Source of the DNA: Kribbella monticola | GTDB lineage: Bacteria > Actinomycetota > Actinomycetes > Propionibacteriales > Kribbellaceae | DNA: 64,000 nucleotides | NCBI RefSeq assembly: GCF_003261635.1 | Contig: NZ_QFXK01000009.1 | Span: 248,001 to 312,000, forward strand | Direction: 5' to 3' | Shown: in pieces, positions 8,959-17,854 of the stretch | How the letters are laid out: the number at the start of each line of letters is the position of its first letter | Position numbering within the stretch: position 1 is the first letter of the stretch | Made by a program: the position numbers and the translations under genes | The notes under the pieces: generated by a model | Databases searched by the model: none | What the model was told of the DNA's origin: nothing | Seen by the model: the letters and a program-made list of their open reading frames with translations, nothing else

Positions 8959-10176
8959 ATGAGTGAGACCGTCGCCGTGCCAGAGAACGCTCCCCGCCTT
9001 CCCCGGGCGTTCTGGGCGCTCTGGGTCTGCCAGTTGGTCAACCGCCTCGGCAGCTTCGTCCAGCCGTTCCTCGTGCTCTACCTGACCCAGGACCGCCACC
9101 TCTCCGCCGGTACGGCGGGTGCCGTAGCCGCGGCGGTCGGCGGCGGCTCGGTGATCTCCCAACTCGTCGGCGGCTGGGTTTCCGACCGCTTCGGACGGCG
9201 CCGCACGATGCTGATCGGCTTCCTCGGTACGGCGGCAGCGCTGATCCTGCTCGGTTCGGCCCGGTCGATGGGAACGATCTGGGCGGCTGCGTTCGTGGTC
9301 GGCCTGCTGGGAGACATGTTCCGTCCCGCCGTCTCCGCGACAGTCGCCGACCTGCTGCAGCCCAAGGAGCGCGTCCGTGCGTACGGGCTGCTGTTCTGGG
9401 CGATCAATCTCGGCTTCTCGGTCTCGACGGTCAGCGCCGGTGTCCTGGCGAGCGTCGGCTACAGCCTGCTGTTCTGGATCAACGCCGGTACTTCGGTCGT
9501 CGCGGCACTCGTGATCTGGCGGATGGTGCCGGAGACCAGGCCGGTGAGCTCCGGCGACTCGCGACGGCCGTTGCTGCCGGTGGCATTGCGTGACACGACG
9601 TTCTTGCTGATGATCCTGCTCCAGATCGGGTACGCGACCATCTACTTCCAGGGGTACTCGACGCTTCCGCTGGCGATGGCGGGGGACCACCTCAGCAGTT
9701 CGACGTACGGGCTGGTGATTGCGTTGAACGGCGTGGTGATCGTCGTCGTCCAGCCCTTCGTGAACCGGCGGCTGGCCACCTTCGACCGGCCGAAGCTGCT
9801 CGCCAGCTCGATGTTGATCGTCGGACTTGGCTTCGGGCTGGGCGCGATCGTGCACAGCTGGTGGGGGTACGGGCTGTCGGTGGTGGTCTGGACGATCGGC
9901 GAGATCGGCTTCGCCGCGGTGATCGGCGCGGTCTTCGCCGACCTCGCCCCGGTGGACCTGCGCGGCGGCTACATGGGTCTGGCCGGCAGCATGTCCTTCG
10001 GCCTCGGCAGCGTCATCGGCCCCCTCCTCGGCACCAACGCCCTCGAACACGCCGGCCCCACCGCCACCTGGCTGGCCTGCGCGGTCCTGGGCGTCATCCT
10101 CTACATCGGCCAACTAGCCCTGGCCCCCGCCCTCCACCACCGAGCCGAACTCAACGCCCTCGCCGAAGCAGCCTGA
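8959..10176 (+). CDS. Major facilitator superfamily transporter
   Basis: A 405-residue MFS protein with about 12 hydrophobic helices. The loop 2-3 motif is GGWVSDRFGRRRTMLIG. The second half shows LLGTNALEHAGPTATWLACAV near the end. The substrate cannot be read from the sequence; export of a drug or metabolite is likely because of the divergent ArsR-type regulator. ATG 8959 follows GAGAG at a good distance, while ATG 8920 in the same frame overlaps the candidate operator. Its 3' end overlaps the convergent MFS gene by 26 bases. Confidence 0.88.
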   Translation: MSETVAVPENAPRLPRAFWALWVCQLVNRLGSFVQPFLVLYLTQDRHLSAGTAGAVAAAVGGGSVISQLVGGWVSDRFGRRRTMLIGFLGTAAALILLGSARSMGTIWAAAFVVGLLGDMFRPAVSATVADLLQPKERVRAYGLLFWAINLGFSVSTVSAGVLASVGYSLLFWINAGTSVVAALVIWRMVPETRPVSSGDSRRPLLPVALRDTTFLLMILLQIGYATIYFQGYSTLPLAMAGDHLSSSTYGLVIALNGVVIVVVQPFVNRRLATFDRPKLLASSMLIVGLGFGLGAIVHSWWGYGLSVVVWTIGEIGFAAVIGAVFADLAPVDLRGGYMGLAGSMSFGLGSVIGPLLGTNALEHAGPTATWLACAVLGVILYIGQLALAPALHHRAELNALAEAA

Positions 10177-11629
10177 CGAACCCTTTCGCCGGGCGGGTTT
10201 GATCGACGGCCGGCGGGGTCGATGAAGAGTTGGGCGTGCGTGGGTTCATGAACGCCGCCGACGCCGCGGTTGCGAGCGTGAGGGCGATTGCGACCGCGAG
10301 AGCGATCTCTGCCGCGCTTGCCGGGGTTCGGCTGCGAAGCGTATGGAGGAAGATCGTGCCGAGGAGAGCGATCCCTACCGTTCCTCCGAACTGCTGTACG
10401 GCGTTCAGCAGCCCGGCGGCCGACCCGGTTTCGTGTGGTCGAACCCGATGCAGGGCGGTGGTGAAGAACGGGGTGGCGAACAACCCGACTCCGAGCCCGC
10501 AAACGCCGAGGGGGACGTATAGCGGCCAATCGGTTCGCGAGTTGTTGTACGCAGCAACAGTTCCCAGGAGTCCGGCGAGAATCGCCACGATCCCGGCGAA
10601 CATGGTCTTCGACCCGTACCGCGGAACGAGTACGGCCCCGGCGAACCAGGACGCGACGCCACTCGCCGCCGACCAGGGCAACAAGGTGAGGCTGGTCCGC
10701 AGTACGTCGAAGTGAAGACCGAGTTGCAGCTGGAGTACGACGACCAGCGTCACCCCGGTCGTCATCGCGAAGAACAGCGTCGACGTCAGTAGTGCGGGCG
10801 CGAACCCGCGATTCTCGAACAGACTGGTCTCGACCAGGATCGCGCGCCCATGCCGACGACTCCGCTGCTGCAGGAAGCAGACTGCGAGGACGACCAAGCC
10901 GATGGGGAGACAGATCCAGTTCTCACCCTGGATCAGCGGATCGATGGCGAGAGCAGAACCAGCAACCAGGAGAGCGCTCCCTGTCAGATCCAGCTGCGGT
11001 CGACGGGCCGACCGGTCCTCGCGCATCAGGGGAGTGGCCAGCAGGACCACCAGGCCGAGTGGAAGGTTCACCGCGAACACCGGACGCCAAGAACTGCCGA
11101 ACAGGTCCGCGTGAGTCAGTAGGCCGCCGAGCAGCGGTCCGCAGATGCCGGCCAGACCCATCACGGGGCCGATGCTGCCGAGGGCCTTGGGCAGTTCGTC
11201 CGCGTCGAACATCGCGCGGATCAGTCCGATCGTCTGCGGAATGACCAACGCGGCAGCCGCACCCTGGAGCGCTCTCGCGGCGATCAGCACGCCGGGGTCC
11301 GGCGCCAACGCGCAACAGACCGATGTCACCAGGAAGCCGGCAACTCCGATCCGGAAGACTCGCTTGCGCCCGGCGATGTCGCCCAGCCGTCCGCCGGTGA
11401 TCAGCAACGCCGCGAACGGCAAGGTGTACGCCGCACTGAACCACTGGATGTCCGAAGCCCGCCCACCCAGCTCCGCGTGGATGACAGGCGCCGCGACTTG
11501 CACGATCGTCGCGTCCAGCAGATTCATCGCCTCGGCAACGAGCAACACCCCCAACACCAACCACCGCCACTTGTACGCGTCCCCGGCGCCCGCCACTGTC
11601 GGCTGCTCGCCTGCCTGCACCTGTGTCAT
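10151..11629 (-). CDS. EmrB/QacA-type MFS drug transporter
   Basis: A 492-residue transporter of the 14-helix DHA2 type. Helix 1 holds MNLLDATIVQVAAPVIHAEL, typical of the family, followed by GGRLGDIAGRKRVF (motif A) and ALQGAAAALVIPQTIGLI (motif C region). The start at 11629 (ATG, MTQVQAGEQ) is preceded by GGGAGGA; the frame is open further upstream but without family sequence. It is divergent from the AsnC-type regulator at 11759, which probably controls it. It contains AGCGCTCTC-type sites at 10971 and 11268. Confidence 0.9.
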   Translation of the reverse strand: MTQVQAGEQPTVAGAGDAYKWRWLVLGVLLVAEAMNLLDATIVQVAAPVIHAELGGRASDIQWFSAAYTLPFAALLITGGRLGDIAGRKRVFRIGVAGFLVTSVCCALAPDPGVLIAARALQGAAAALVIPQTIGLIRAMFDADELPKALGSIGPVMGLAGICGPLLGGLLTHADLFGSSWRPVFAVNLPLGLVVLLATPLMREDRSARRPQLDLTGSALLVAGSALAIDPLIQGENWICLPIGLVVLAVCFLQQRSRRHGRAILVETSLFENRGFAPALLTSTLFFAMTTGVTLVVVLQLQLGLHFDVLRTSLTLLPWSAASGVASWFAGAVLVPRYGSKTMFAGIVAILAGLLGTVAAYNNSRTDWPLYVPLGVCGLGVGLFATPFFTTALHRVRPHETGSAAGLLNAVQQFGGTVGIALLGTIFLHTLRSRTPASAAEIALAVAIALTLATAASAAFMNPRTPNSSSTPPAVDQTRPAKGFVRLLRRGR

Positions 11630-11710
11630 CAGTCCTCCCGAAGGCCGCCGGATGCGGCTTGAGCAGGAGCTTGCAGGAGACCTATTCAGAGGTTCCATTA
11701 GTTGTAGCTG

Positions 11711-11720
11711 ATCTGCAGAT
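11711..11720. promoter_or_regulatory. Palindrome ATCTGCAGAT in the AsnC/MFS intergenic region
   Basis: A perfect 10-base palindrome lies between the divergent exporter and the AsnC-type regulator, surrounded by AT-rich bases unusual for the window. It is a candidate binding site for the regulator, but a palindrome this short can occur by chance. Confidence 0.35.
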
Positions 11721-11758
11721 ATGTTCCACAGGCGAGCCATCTGAGCGAGGATGTTCAC

Positions 11759-12763
11759 ATGCTGGATGAGATCGATCGTGGCCTGGTTCACGCGCTGCGC
11801 ATCGACGGGCGCGCTCCCTTCAGTCGGATCGGAGCCGTGCTGGGGGTCTCGACGCAGACCGTCGCACGCAGATACCGACGGCTGATGGCAGCGGCCGGAC
11901 TCCGGGTCGCAGGATTGGCCGATCCGCGACACTCCGGTCAATCCCAGTGGTTAGCGCGATTGACGGCGGCTCCGCGGGCGGCTCAGGATCTGGCGCAGGC
12001 GTTGGCTCGGCGGTCTGACACGTCCTGGGTGAAGCTGGCGTCCGGAGGTACGGAGATCGTCGCGGTCATCCACCCGGCGCCGGGCGATGCCAACTCGCTT
12101 CTGCTGCACGACATCCCGCGCACGTCGGGAATCACGGCACTCTCGGCTCATTATCTGCTGCACACGTACCTCGGTGGCCCGACCTCCTGGCGCGCCCAGT
12201 CCAGCACCCTGACCCCAACCCAGCAAGAAGCCCTCACCCCGACCCGGTCCGAGATACGAGGGCCGGTCGTCAGCAGCCGAGAGGGTGCCGCCGTTCTGGA
12301 CTCAGACAGCGCTCTCTTGGCGGCGCTGGGTCGTGACGGCCGGATGAGTCTGGCGGAGCTTGCGGAGGCGACGGGCTGGTCCGCGGTGACGGTCGGGCGG
12401 CGGCTCGCAGAACTGCAGGCCAGCGGTGCGATCTTCTTCGACGTCGATGTGAACCCGGCCGTCCTCGGCGCCACCACCAGCGCGATGCTCTGGATGTCCG
12501 TCGCACCCGCTCACCTGGACGCTGTCGCGACAGCGCTCGCCCAGCACGACGAACTCGCCTTCGTCGCCGCGACGACCGGACAGACCAACTTGGTGGGGCT
12601 CGCGCTGGTCCCGGACCCGGCCGCGCTCCATGAGTATCTGGTTCGCCGGCTACCGGCGTACGAGTCGATCCGTGCGCTGGAGACCGCTCCGATCCTGCGC
12701 ACGGTGAAGTCTGCTGCTCCGTTCGTGACCCGGTCTGTGCGGGAGCGGACAACGGTTTCGTAG
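11759..12763 (+). CDS. Lrp/AsnC-family regulator with two helix-turn-helix domains
   Basis: A 334-residue protein, about twice the length of a usual Lrp. The first AsnC-type HTH is at residues 1-50 (LDEIDRGLVHALRIDGRAPF, then VLGVSTQTVARRYRRL). The second is near 180-230 (DSALLAALGRDGRMSLAELA, then GWSAVTVGRRLAEL). A RAM-like ligand domain ends the protein. Two-HTH AsnC proteins are common in actinomycetes. It starts 129 bases from the divergent MFS exporter and probably controls it in response to a small molecule. AGCGCTCTC lies at 12308. Confidence 0.88.
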   Translation: MLDEIDRGLVHALRIDGRAPFSRIGAVLGVSTQTVARRYRRLMAAAGLRVAGLADPRHSGQSQWLARLTAAPRAAQDLAQALARRSDTSWVKLASGGTEIVAVIHPAPGDANSLLLHDIPRTSGITALSAHYLLHTYLGGPTSWRAQSSTLTPTQQEALTPTRSEIRGPVVSSREGAAVLDSDSALLAALGRDGRMSLAELAEATGWSAVTVGRRLAELQASGAIFFDVDVNPAVLGATTSAMLWMSVAPAHLDAVATALAQHDELAFVAATTGQTNLVGLALVPDPAALHEYLVRRLPAYESIRALETAPILRTVKSAAPFVTRSVRERTTVS

Positions 12764-12772
12764 GGTTGCGGC

Positions 12773-13396
12773 ATGAGCGAGCAGAGGGTGGACGTTGTCG
12801 TGTTCGACATCGGTGGGGTGTTGCTGGACTGGAGTCCGGACTACCTGTACGGCGAACTGATCCCCGATGCCGCCCAGCGGCAACACTTCCTGGCCAACGT
12901 CGCCACCAGCGAGTGGAACAGGCAGCAGGATGCCGGACGCAGTTGGTCCGAGGCAGTTGCCGAGCTCTCGTCGCTGCACCCGGAGCACGCCGAGTGGATC
13001 GAGGCGTACGACAAGGGCTGGCTGAAGATGGTCAACGGTGTTTTCGAGGATACCGCCGAGTTGGTCACCGAGATCCGCGGGCTGGGGATTCCGAACTACG
13101 CGCTGACGAACTTCTCCGACGAGAAGTGGGAGATCGCGAAGGAGGCGTTCCCGATTCTTGCGGGGTTCGACGGCGAGGTCGTGTCGGGTGTGGAGCTGAC
13201 GACGAAGCCGGAGGAGAAGATCTACCGGATCCTGCTGGACCGGTTCGACCTCGATCCGGCGCGTACGTTCTACACCGACGACGTCCAGACCAACGTCGAC
13301 GGCGCCCGCGCGGTAGGAATCGATGCCGAACTCTTCACCGACGCTGCCACCCTCCGCCAGCACCTCAGAAACCGCGGCCTCCCGCTCAAGCCCTGA
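12773..13396 (+). CDS. HAD-family hydrolase
   Basis: A 207-residue haloacid dehalogenase-like protein. Motif I is VVFDIGGVLLDW (Asp nucleophile), motif II is ALTNFSDEKW, motif III is the Lys in ELTTKPEEKIYRILL, and motif IV is FYTDDVQTNVDGA. The cap is short and helical (subclass I), resembling YihX-like sugar phosphatases. The substrate is unknown. It starts 9 bases after the AsnC-type gene, so the two may be co-transcribed. Confidence 0.88.
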   Translation: MSEQRVDVVVFDIGGVLLDWSPDYLYGELIPDAAQRQHFLANVATSEWNRQQDAGRSWSEAVAELSSLHPEHAEWIEAYDKGWLKMVNGVFEDTAELVTEIRGLGIPNYALTNFSDEKWEIAKEAFPILAGFDGEVVSGVELTTKPEEKIYRILLDRFDLDPARTFYTDDVQTNVDGARAVGIDAELFTDAATLRQHLRNRGLPLKP

Positions 13397-13484
13397 CCCA
13401 CCGGCCATTCGCCTGTACTTCGTGCCGGCGCGGCTGATCTGCGCAGATACTCCAGAGAGCGCGATCTCCGGCTGGTTGGCTAGG

Positions 13485-14741
13485 TCAGGCGGTGGTCACC
13501 TGGAGTGCTTCTGTGTACTTCGCGCCGGCCCCCAGGTGGGCGGCTTCGAGGATGAGGGTGTTGTGCTGGCAAGTGGGTGCGGTCAGGGCCGTGTCGGGTG
13601 GGGTGGCGTAGATCCGTTGCGGACGGATGATGCCAGGCTGCCAGCGCTGGAGTTGGAAGGACTCGGCGCCGTTCGTGACGGTCCGGACTTCCCAGTGGAT
13701 CCAGTTGCCGCAAGCAACAATCGTGCCGGTGACGATCTGGCCGAGCGACTGGGTCGGACTGTCCGCGCCGGTGCGGAGATAAGCCTTGCTCTGGTACTGG
13801 TCCGGGTCTGCGGCGCCCACCTCCGACCAGATGGTTGCTCCACGCAACGAGGCCCCGCTCCACTGGATGCAGTTCTTGGCTGCCGCGATCGGCCGGGCAG
13901 GGCCGCCTGAGAGCGCGGCGGTGAAGAGCCGCTTGCAGCGTTGCGGAGTCGACGGCGCGGTGATCTGGCTGAACGTGACGGAGTCGGCCGACACGACGGG
14001 ATCCGCCACATAACCCGGGTCGGCAACGCACGTCACGGATCGGGATTTCAGTGACGCCAGTTCGGCGACGATCAGGCACGAGCGGTTGCTGCTGTCGGTC
14101 GAGCTGTAGGCGAATACACCGTCGTACGCGCCGATCTCTGGTTCGGAGATCCGGGGGAGCGCTCTCTGCTTGGCCAGATCCGTTCTCGCGCCGGAGGTGA
14201 GGTCGTAGCGGTAAGCGCGAATCTCCGGGGAAGGGCCGTCCGAGCGGATCTCTTCGATCAGTGCCCACCGTTCATCGATCACCACCGGTGACTGGGCGAC
14301 GAATCCGGCCGGCGGTACGTGGCGGACGACGACCCGCCGGTTCGCGCGATCGGTGATGGTCGTGGTTCCGGCTTCGTCGCTGCCACGCGTGACGAGGTAC
14401 TTCGGGAGCGCGGTCACCACATGCTGCCCGTCCACCGGTTGCTTGAGCAGCTTGGTCCAGGTCGGCGGCCCACCAGGTTTGCCCGAGCTGCCGGGCGTGC
14501 TTGGGGTGGAGCCGGGCGTCGGAGGCTCAGTCGGCGATTGAGTGGCGCCCGGCGTGCTGGTCGTAGTACCGGTCGGGCTTTGCGAGGGAGCGCTCTCCGG
14601 TGAGGACGAGCATGCGCTGAGTGCCAACGCGAGCGCGACCACGCCGACTGCCGCGGACGACACCAACCGATTCCTGGCAAGTGGCGTGCTGTCCAAGGGG
14701 TTTGTGGTGAACGGGTCTTGGCGGGGTGTGTTCAGGTGCAC
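13485..14741 (-). CDS. Secreted lipoprotein with predicted beta-propeller-like body
   Basis: A 418-residue protein whose N-terminus has a hydrophobic signal followed by the lipobox LSAC (Cys near residue 44). A Ser/Thr/Pro linker follows (about 45-90). The rest has repeated short strands (VVIDERWALIEEI, IGAYDGVFAYSS, TIWSEVG, GNWIHWEV) spaced like propeller blades. No catalytic motif is visible. The GTG start lies 4 bases after the stop of the upstream C39-like gene, so the two form an operon and may work together at the cell surface. Confidence 0.75.
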   Translation of the reverse strand: MHLNTPRQDPFTTNPLDSTPLARNRLVSSAAVGVVALALALSACSSSPESAPSQSPTGTTTSTPGATQSPTEPPTPGSTPSTPGSSGKPGGPPTWTKLLKQPVDGQHVVTALPKYLVTRGSDEAGTTTITDRANRRVVVRHVPPAGFVAQSPVVIDERWALIEEIRSDGPSPEIRAYRYDLTSGARTDLAKQRALPRISEPEIGAYDGVFAYSSTDSSNRSCLIVAELASLKSRSVTCVADPGYVADPVVSADSVTFSQITAPSTPQRCKRLFTAALSGGPARPIAAAKNCIQWSGASLRGATIWSEVGAADPDQYQSKAYLRTGADSPTQSLGQIVTGTIVACGNWIHWEVRTVTNGAESFQLQRWQPGIIRPQRIYATPPDTALTAPTCQHNTLILEAAHLGAGAKYTEALQVTTA

Positions 14742-14745
14742 TGGA

Positions 14746-16164
14746 TCAGAGACCGATGTTCTTGAAGGAGTTGGCGAGGGTGGCGTTGAACATCGCGGAG
14801 GCGGGGATGTTCTTCGGTCCGTTGGTGGTGTTGCCGCGGCTGTTGAAGCGACGTTCGTTGAAGACCTCGAAGATGCCGATGGTGCCGTTCTTCATGTCGT
14901 AGCCGCGGCCGACCTGGTAGTGGCCGCTGTGGTTGAAAGCGAGATACGGGAAGTACCGCTTGAGCAGTTGCACGTGCTCGATCACCGGCGCGGGCGCGGC
15001 GTCGCCCAGGTGCTTCTGGTGGACGGCGAGGAACTTCTGCGAGTTCCAGCCACTGACGTTCTGCACGATGTAGGTGCCTGCGGCAATGTCCCACTTCGTC
15101 TTCAGGTTGGTCTGCTGGACCATCGACGAGATCCCGGTGCCCGAGCTGGTCGAGCCGAGATCCTTCGCCCACGACGCCTGGGTGTCCTTCTGCTTGTCGT
15201 CCGCCCAGTCGATCGACTGGAACGTCGCCGGCCCGCACCAGTAACCCTTCTCCTGCGAGACCTCGAAGCCCTTCATGATGTACGCCGAACTCGGCAGCGG
15301 CTTGCTCACGACCGGCGTACTCGGTGCCGAAGGCGTCGACCGCGTCGGCTCAGGCGTGCTCGGCGTCGCCCCGGGTGCACCCGGCGTACCAGGTGTGCCA
15401 GGCGTGCCAGGCGTACCAGGTGTGCTGGGCACGCTGGGTGGAGTCGACGTCGTTCCAGGTGTCCCGTTCGCGGTCGAGGAGGTGTTCATCAGGCGCAGGG
15501 AGCGGGCCTTGTCGCGGCCTTCCCAGGCGGTCTGCATCTCCTCGAGTTCGGCGGCGATCCGGAGAGCCTTCGGCATCGCGGCCCGCTCGGTGACGAACCC
15601 CGCAGGCGACTGATCACCCGTCGCGATGTCCTGCTGCACGCCGCCCACGCCTGCCACCTCGCCCTCGCCGGCGGCCGAGTTGCTCGTCCTGCTGCTCAGT
15701 GCGTCATCAGCCGCCGACTCCGCCACGGCCGCGCTGAGCTGCGCGCCGCTCGGCACCTTGTCGACGAACCCGAGCCCGAGGCAGTAGTTCTCCTCGTCCA
15801 GCTTGAAGCAGCGCATCACCTGAGCGGCCTGCTCGGTGGTGCTGACTCGGAGCATCTGGTCGTTGGGCGAGGTCTGCTGCACCTCCTGCGCCAGTTCGCT
15901 CCAAGAGTGCGCGACCACGGGCTGGTCGTCGACGGCGGTCGGGTCCGGTCCCGGCGGCATCGTCGGCGTGTCTGTCGCTACGGCGCTCGGCGTACTGGTG
16001 GGTGCACTGGCCGGAGCCAGCGACGGCTGCACGGACGGTGTGTCGGCGGAGCGGTAGGCAGGATCGCGCGGTTGATATGCGGCGGCGGTTCCGGCCAGCG
16101 GCGCCTGCGCGAGCAGGGCGCCGAGGAGGATCAGTGCTGCTGCCCCCCGTGTCGCTGTGGGCAT
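14746..16164 (-). CDS. Secreted C39-like cysteine peptidase
   Basis: A 472-residue exported protein. The signal peptide (residues 1-30) runs from MPTATRG through a hydrophobic core. An uncharacterised middle part carries two Cys in MRCFKLDEENYCLGLG. A collagen-like PGTPGTPG stretch (about 255-290) precedes a C-terminal C39-type papain-fold domain with the Cys motif YWCGPAT (near 310) and the His motif HSGHYQVGRGYD (near 410). Bacteriocin-type C39 domains cut leader peptides, but this one has no ABC partner. ATG 16164 is chosen for the signal peptide; the frame is open to 16221. It is the first gene of a two-gene operon. Confidence 0.8.
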   Translation of the reverse strand: MPTATRGAAALILLGALLAQAPLAGTAAAYQPRDPAYRSADTPSVQPSLAPASAPTSTPSAVATDTPTMPPGPDPTAVDDQPVVAHSWSELAQEVQQTSPNDQMLRVSTTEQAAQVMRCFKLDEENYCLGLGFVDKVPSGAQLSAAVAESAADDALSSRTSNSAAGEGEVAGVGGVQQDIATGDQSPAGFVTERAAMPKALRIAAELEEMQTAWEGRDKARSLRLMNTSSTANGTPGTTSTPPSVPSTPGTPGTPGTPGTPGAPGATPSTPEPTRSTPSAPSTPVVSKPLPSSAYIMKGFEVSQEKGYWCGPATFQSIDWADDKQKDTQASWAKDLGSTSSGTGISSMVQQTNLKTKWDIAAGTYIVQNVSGWNSQKFLAVHQKHLGDAAPAPVIEHVQLLKRYFPYLAFNHSGHYQVGRGYDMKNGTIGIFEVFNERRFNSRGNTTNGPKNIPASAMFNATLANSFKNIGL

Positions 16165-16317
16165 GGTGGTCTCCCGTTGGGCGTGTGTGACTGTAGTGAC
16201 TGTAGGTACGCCTGAGACCACAGTACGTGCTCACAGCAACAATCAACACCCCCACCAGCCTCACCCAACCCAGCGAACACAGGAGCACCAGCCACTCCGA
16301 ACCACCGCATCCAGCTG

Positions 16318-16346
16318 CCGTCAGCCCCTCATCACCGCACTAGACT
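16318..16346 (+). promoter_or_regulatory. Possible promoter of def-fmt-rsmB
   Basis: CCGTCA (16318-16323) and TAGACT (16341-16346) are 17 bases apart. The -10 match is good and the -35 match weak. The start point would be near 16353, about 33 bases before the def GTG. Confidence 0.4.
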
Positions 16347-16385
16347 GTTTCGGTCCCACCTTTCTGTGACTGTTGTGGAGTTTGT

Positions 16386-16928
16386 GTGTCGGTCCAACCC
16401 ATCCGTTTGTTCGGCGATCCCGTGCTGATCACCAAGGCCGACCCTGTCGTCGACTTCGACGCCGAGTTGCGCCGGCTGGTCGCCGACCTCACCGACACCA
16501 TGCAGGCCGCGCCCGGCTCCGGCCTCGCTGCCCCGCAGATCGGTGTCGGCCTGCGCGTGTTCACGTACTTCGTCGAGGGTGAGCTCGGCCACCTGGTCAA
16601 CCCCGAGCTGAGCCTGTCGACCGAGGACCAGTTCGGTCCGGAGGGCTGCCTGTCGATCCCCGGCCTCACGTTCGACTGCCGTCGTGCGCTGAACGTGATC
16701 GCCAAGGGCTTCAACATGTACGGCGAACCGGTGGTGATCGAAGGCTCCGACCTGCTCGCCCGTTGTATCCAGCACGAGACCGACCACCTCGACGGCGTAC
16801 TGTTCGTCGACCGGCTGGACACCGAGACCCGCAAGGCCGCGATGCGGGCGATCCGCGAGGCCGAGTGGTTCGGTGCTCCGCCGCCGCTCAAGGTCTCGCC
16901 GCACCCGACGAACGGATTCGGTCTGTGA
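16386..16928 (+). CDS. def: Peptide deformylase
   Basis: Removes the N-formyl group from nascent proteins. The 180-residue protein carries all three motifs: [18 protein letters not shown] (metal-ligand Cys) and QHETDHLDG (catalytic Glu and two His). It starts at GTG 16386, with GTGGAG a few bases upstream. Its stop overlaps the fmt start as GTGA, so the formyl-removing and formyl-adding enzymes are coupled. Confidence 0.95.
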   Translation: MSVQPIRLFGDPVLITKADPVVDFDAELRRLVADLTDTMQAAPGSGLAAPQIGVGLRVFTYFVEGELGHLVNPELSLSTEDQFGPEGCLSIPGLTFDCRRALNVIAKGFNMYGEPVVIEGSDLLARCIQHETDHLDGVLFVDRLDTETRKAAMRAIREAEWFGAPPPLKVSPHPTNGFGL

Positions 16929-17854
16929 GAGTCGTCTTCGCCGGCACCCCCGAGGTGTCGGTCACCGCGCTGAAGGCCATTGTTGCCAGCAGCCACGAAC
17001 TGGTCGCCGTCGTGACCCGTCCCGACGCGCCGGCGGGTCGCGGCCGCAAGCTGGTCGCGTCCCCGGTCGCGCAGTACGCCGAGGAGCTCGGCGGCATCGA
17101 GATCCTCAAGCCGGTCAAGCCAAGCGACCCCGAGTTCCTCGCCCGGCTCACCGAGATCGCTCCAGACTGCTGCCCGGTCGTCGCGTACGGCGGTTTGCTT
17201 CCGCAGGCCGCGCTCGACATCCCGCCGCACGGCTGGATCAACCTCCACTTCTCCGTGCTGCCCGCCTGGCGTGGTGCCGCACCGGTCCAGCAGTCGATCA
17301 TCTCCGGCGACGATGTGACCGGGGCGAGTACCTTCCGGATCGTGAAGGCGCTCGACGCCGGACCCGTGTACGGCGTACTGACCGAACGCATCGGCCCGAA
17401 GGACACCGCCGGCGATCTGCTCACCAGGCTGTCCGTTTCCGGCGCCAAGTTGCTCGTCGACACCCTCGACGGAATCGAGGCCGGCATCCTCGAAGCGCGC
17501 GAGCAGCCGACCGACGGGATCACCCTCGCGCCGAAGATCACCGTCGAGGACGCCGAGCTGGACCTGGCCGCGCCCGCGCAGCGAGTGGACCGCCTCGTGC
17601 GCGGCTGCAACCCGTCGCCTGGAGCGTGGACCACCTTCCGCGGCGAGCGTCTCAAGGTGCTCGAGGTCAACGCCACCGACGAGGAACTGAAGCCCGGCGA
17701 GATCCGCGCCACCAAGTCCTCGGTGCTGGTCGGCACCGGCAGTAAGGCGCTCGAACTCGTCACGGTCCAGCCGCAGGGCAAGAAACCGATGGCCGCGGCC
17801 GATTGGGCCCGCGGCGTACGGATCGTCGACGAAGACCGTCTGGGCTCCGAGTGA
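16925..17854 (+). CDS. fmt: Methionyl-tRNA formyltransferase
   Basis: Formylates Met-tRNAfMet for translation initiation with 10-formyltetrahydrofolate. The 309-residue protein begins [13 protein letters not shown] and has the catalytic region [19 protein letters not shown] (Asn/His/Asp region), then [20 protein letters not shown]. The C-terminal OB domain (about 205-300) has the [17 protein letters not shown] pattern. GTG 16925 overlaps the def stop, and the fmt stop overlaps the rsmB start in the same way. Confidence 0.95.
   Translation: MRVVFAGTPEVSVTALKAIVASSHELVAVVTRPDAPAGRGRKLVASPVAQYAEELGGIEILKPVKPSDPEFLARLTEIAPDCCPVVAYGGLLPQAALDIPPHGWINLHFSVLPAWRGAAPVQQSIISGDDVTGASTFRIVKALDAGPVYGVLTERIGPKDTAGDLLTRLSVSGAKLLVDTLDGIEAGILEAREQPTDGITLAPKITVEDAELDLAAPAQRVDRLVRGCNPSPGAWTTFRGERLKVLEVNATDEELKPGEIRATKSSVLVGTGSKALELVTVQPQGKKPMAAADWARGVRIVDEDRLGSE

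Noticed and set aside
15361..15430. Mobile minisatellite in the C39-like gene
   Set aside because: The repeated ggcgtacca-type words encode a PGTPGTP stalk, common in secreted actinobacterial proteins and explained by the protein.
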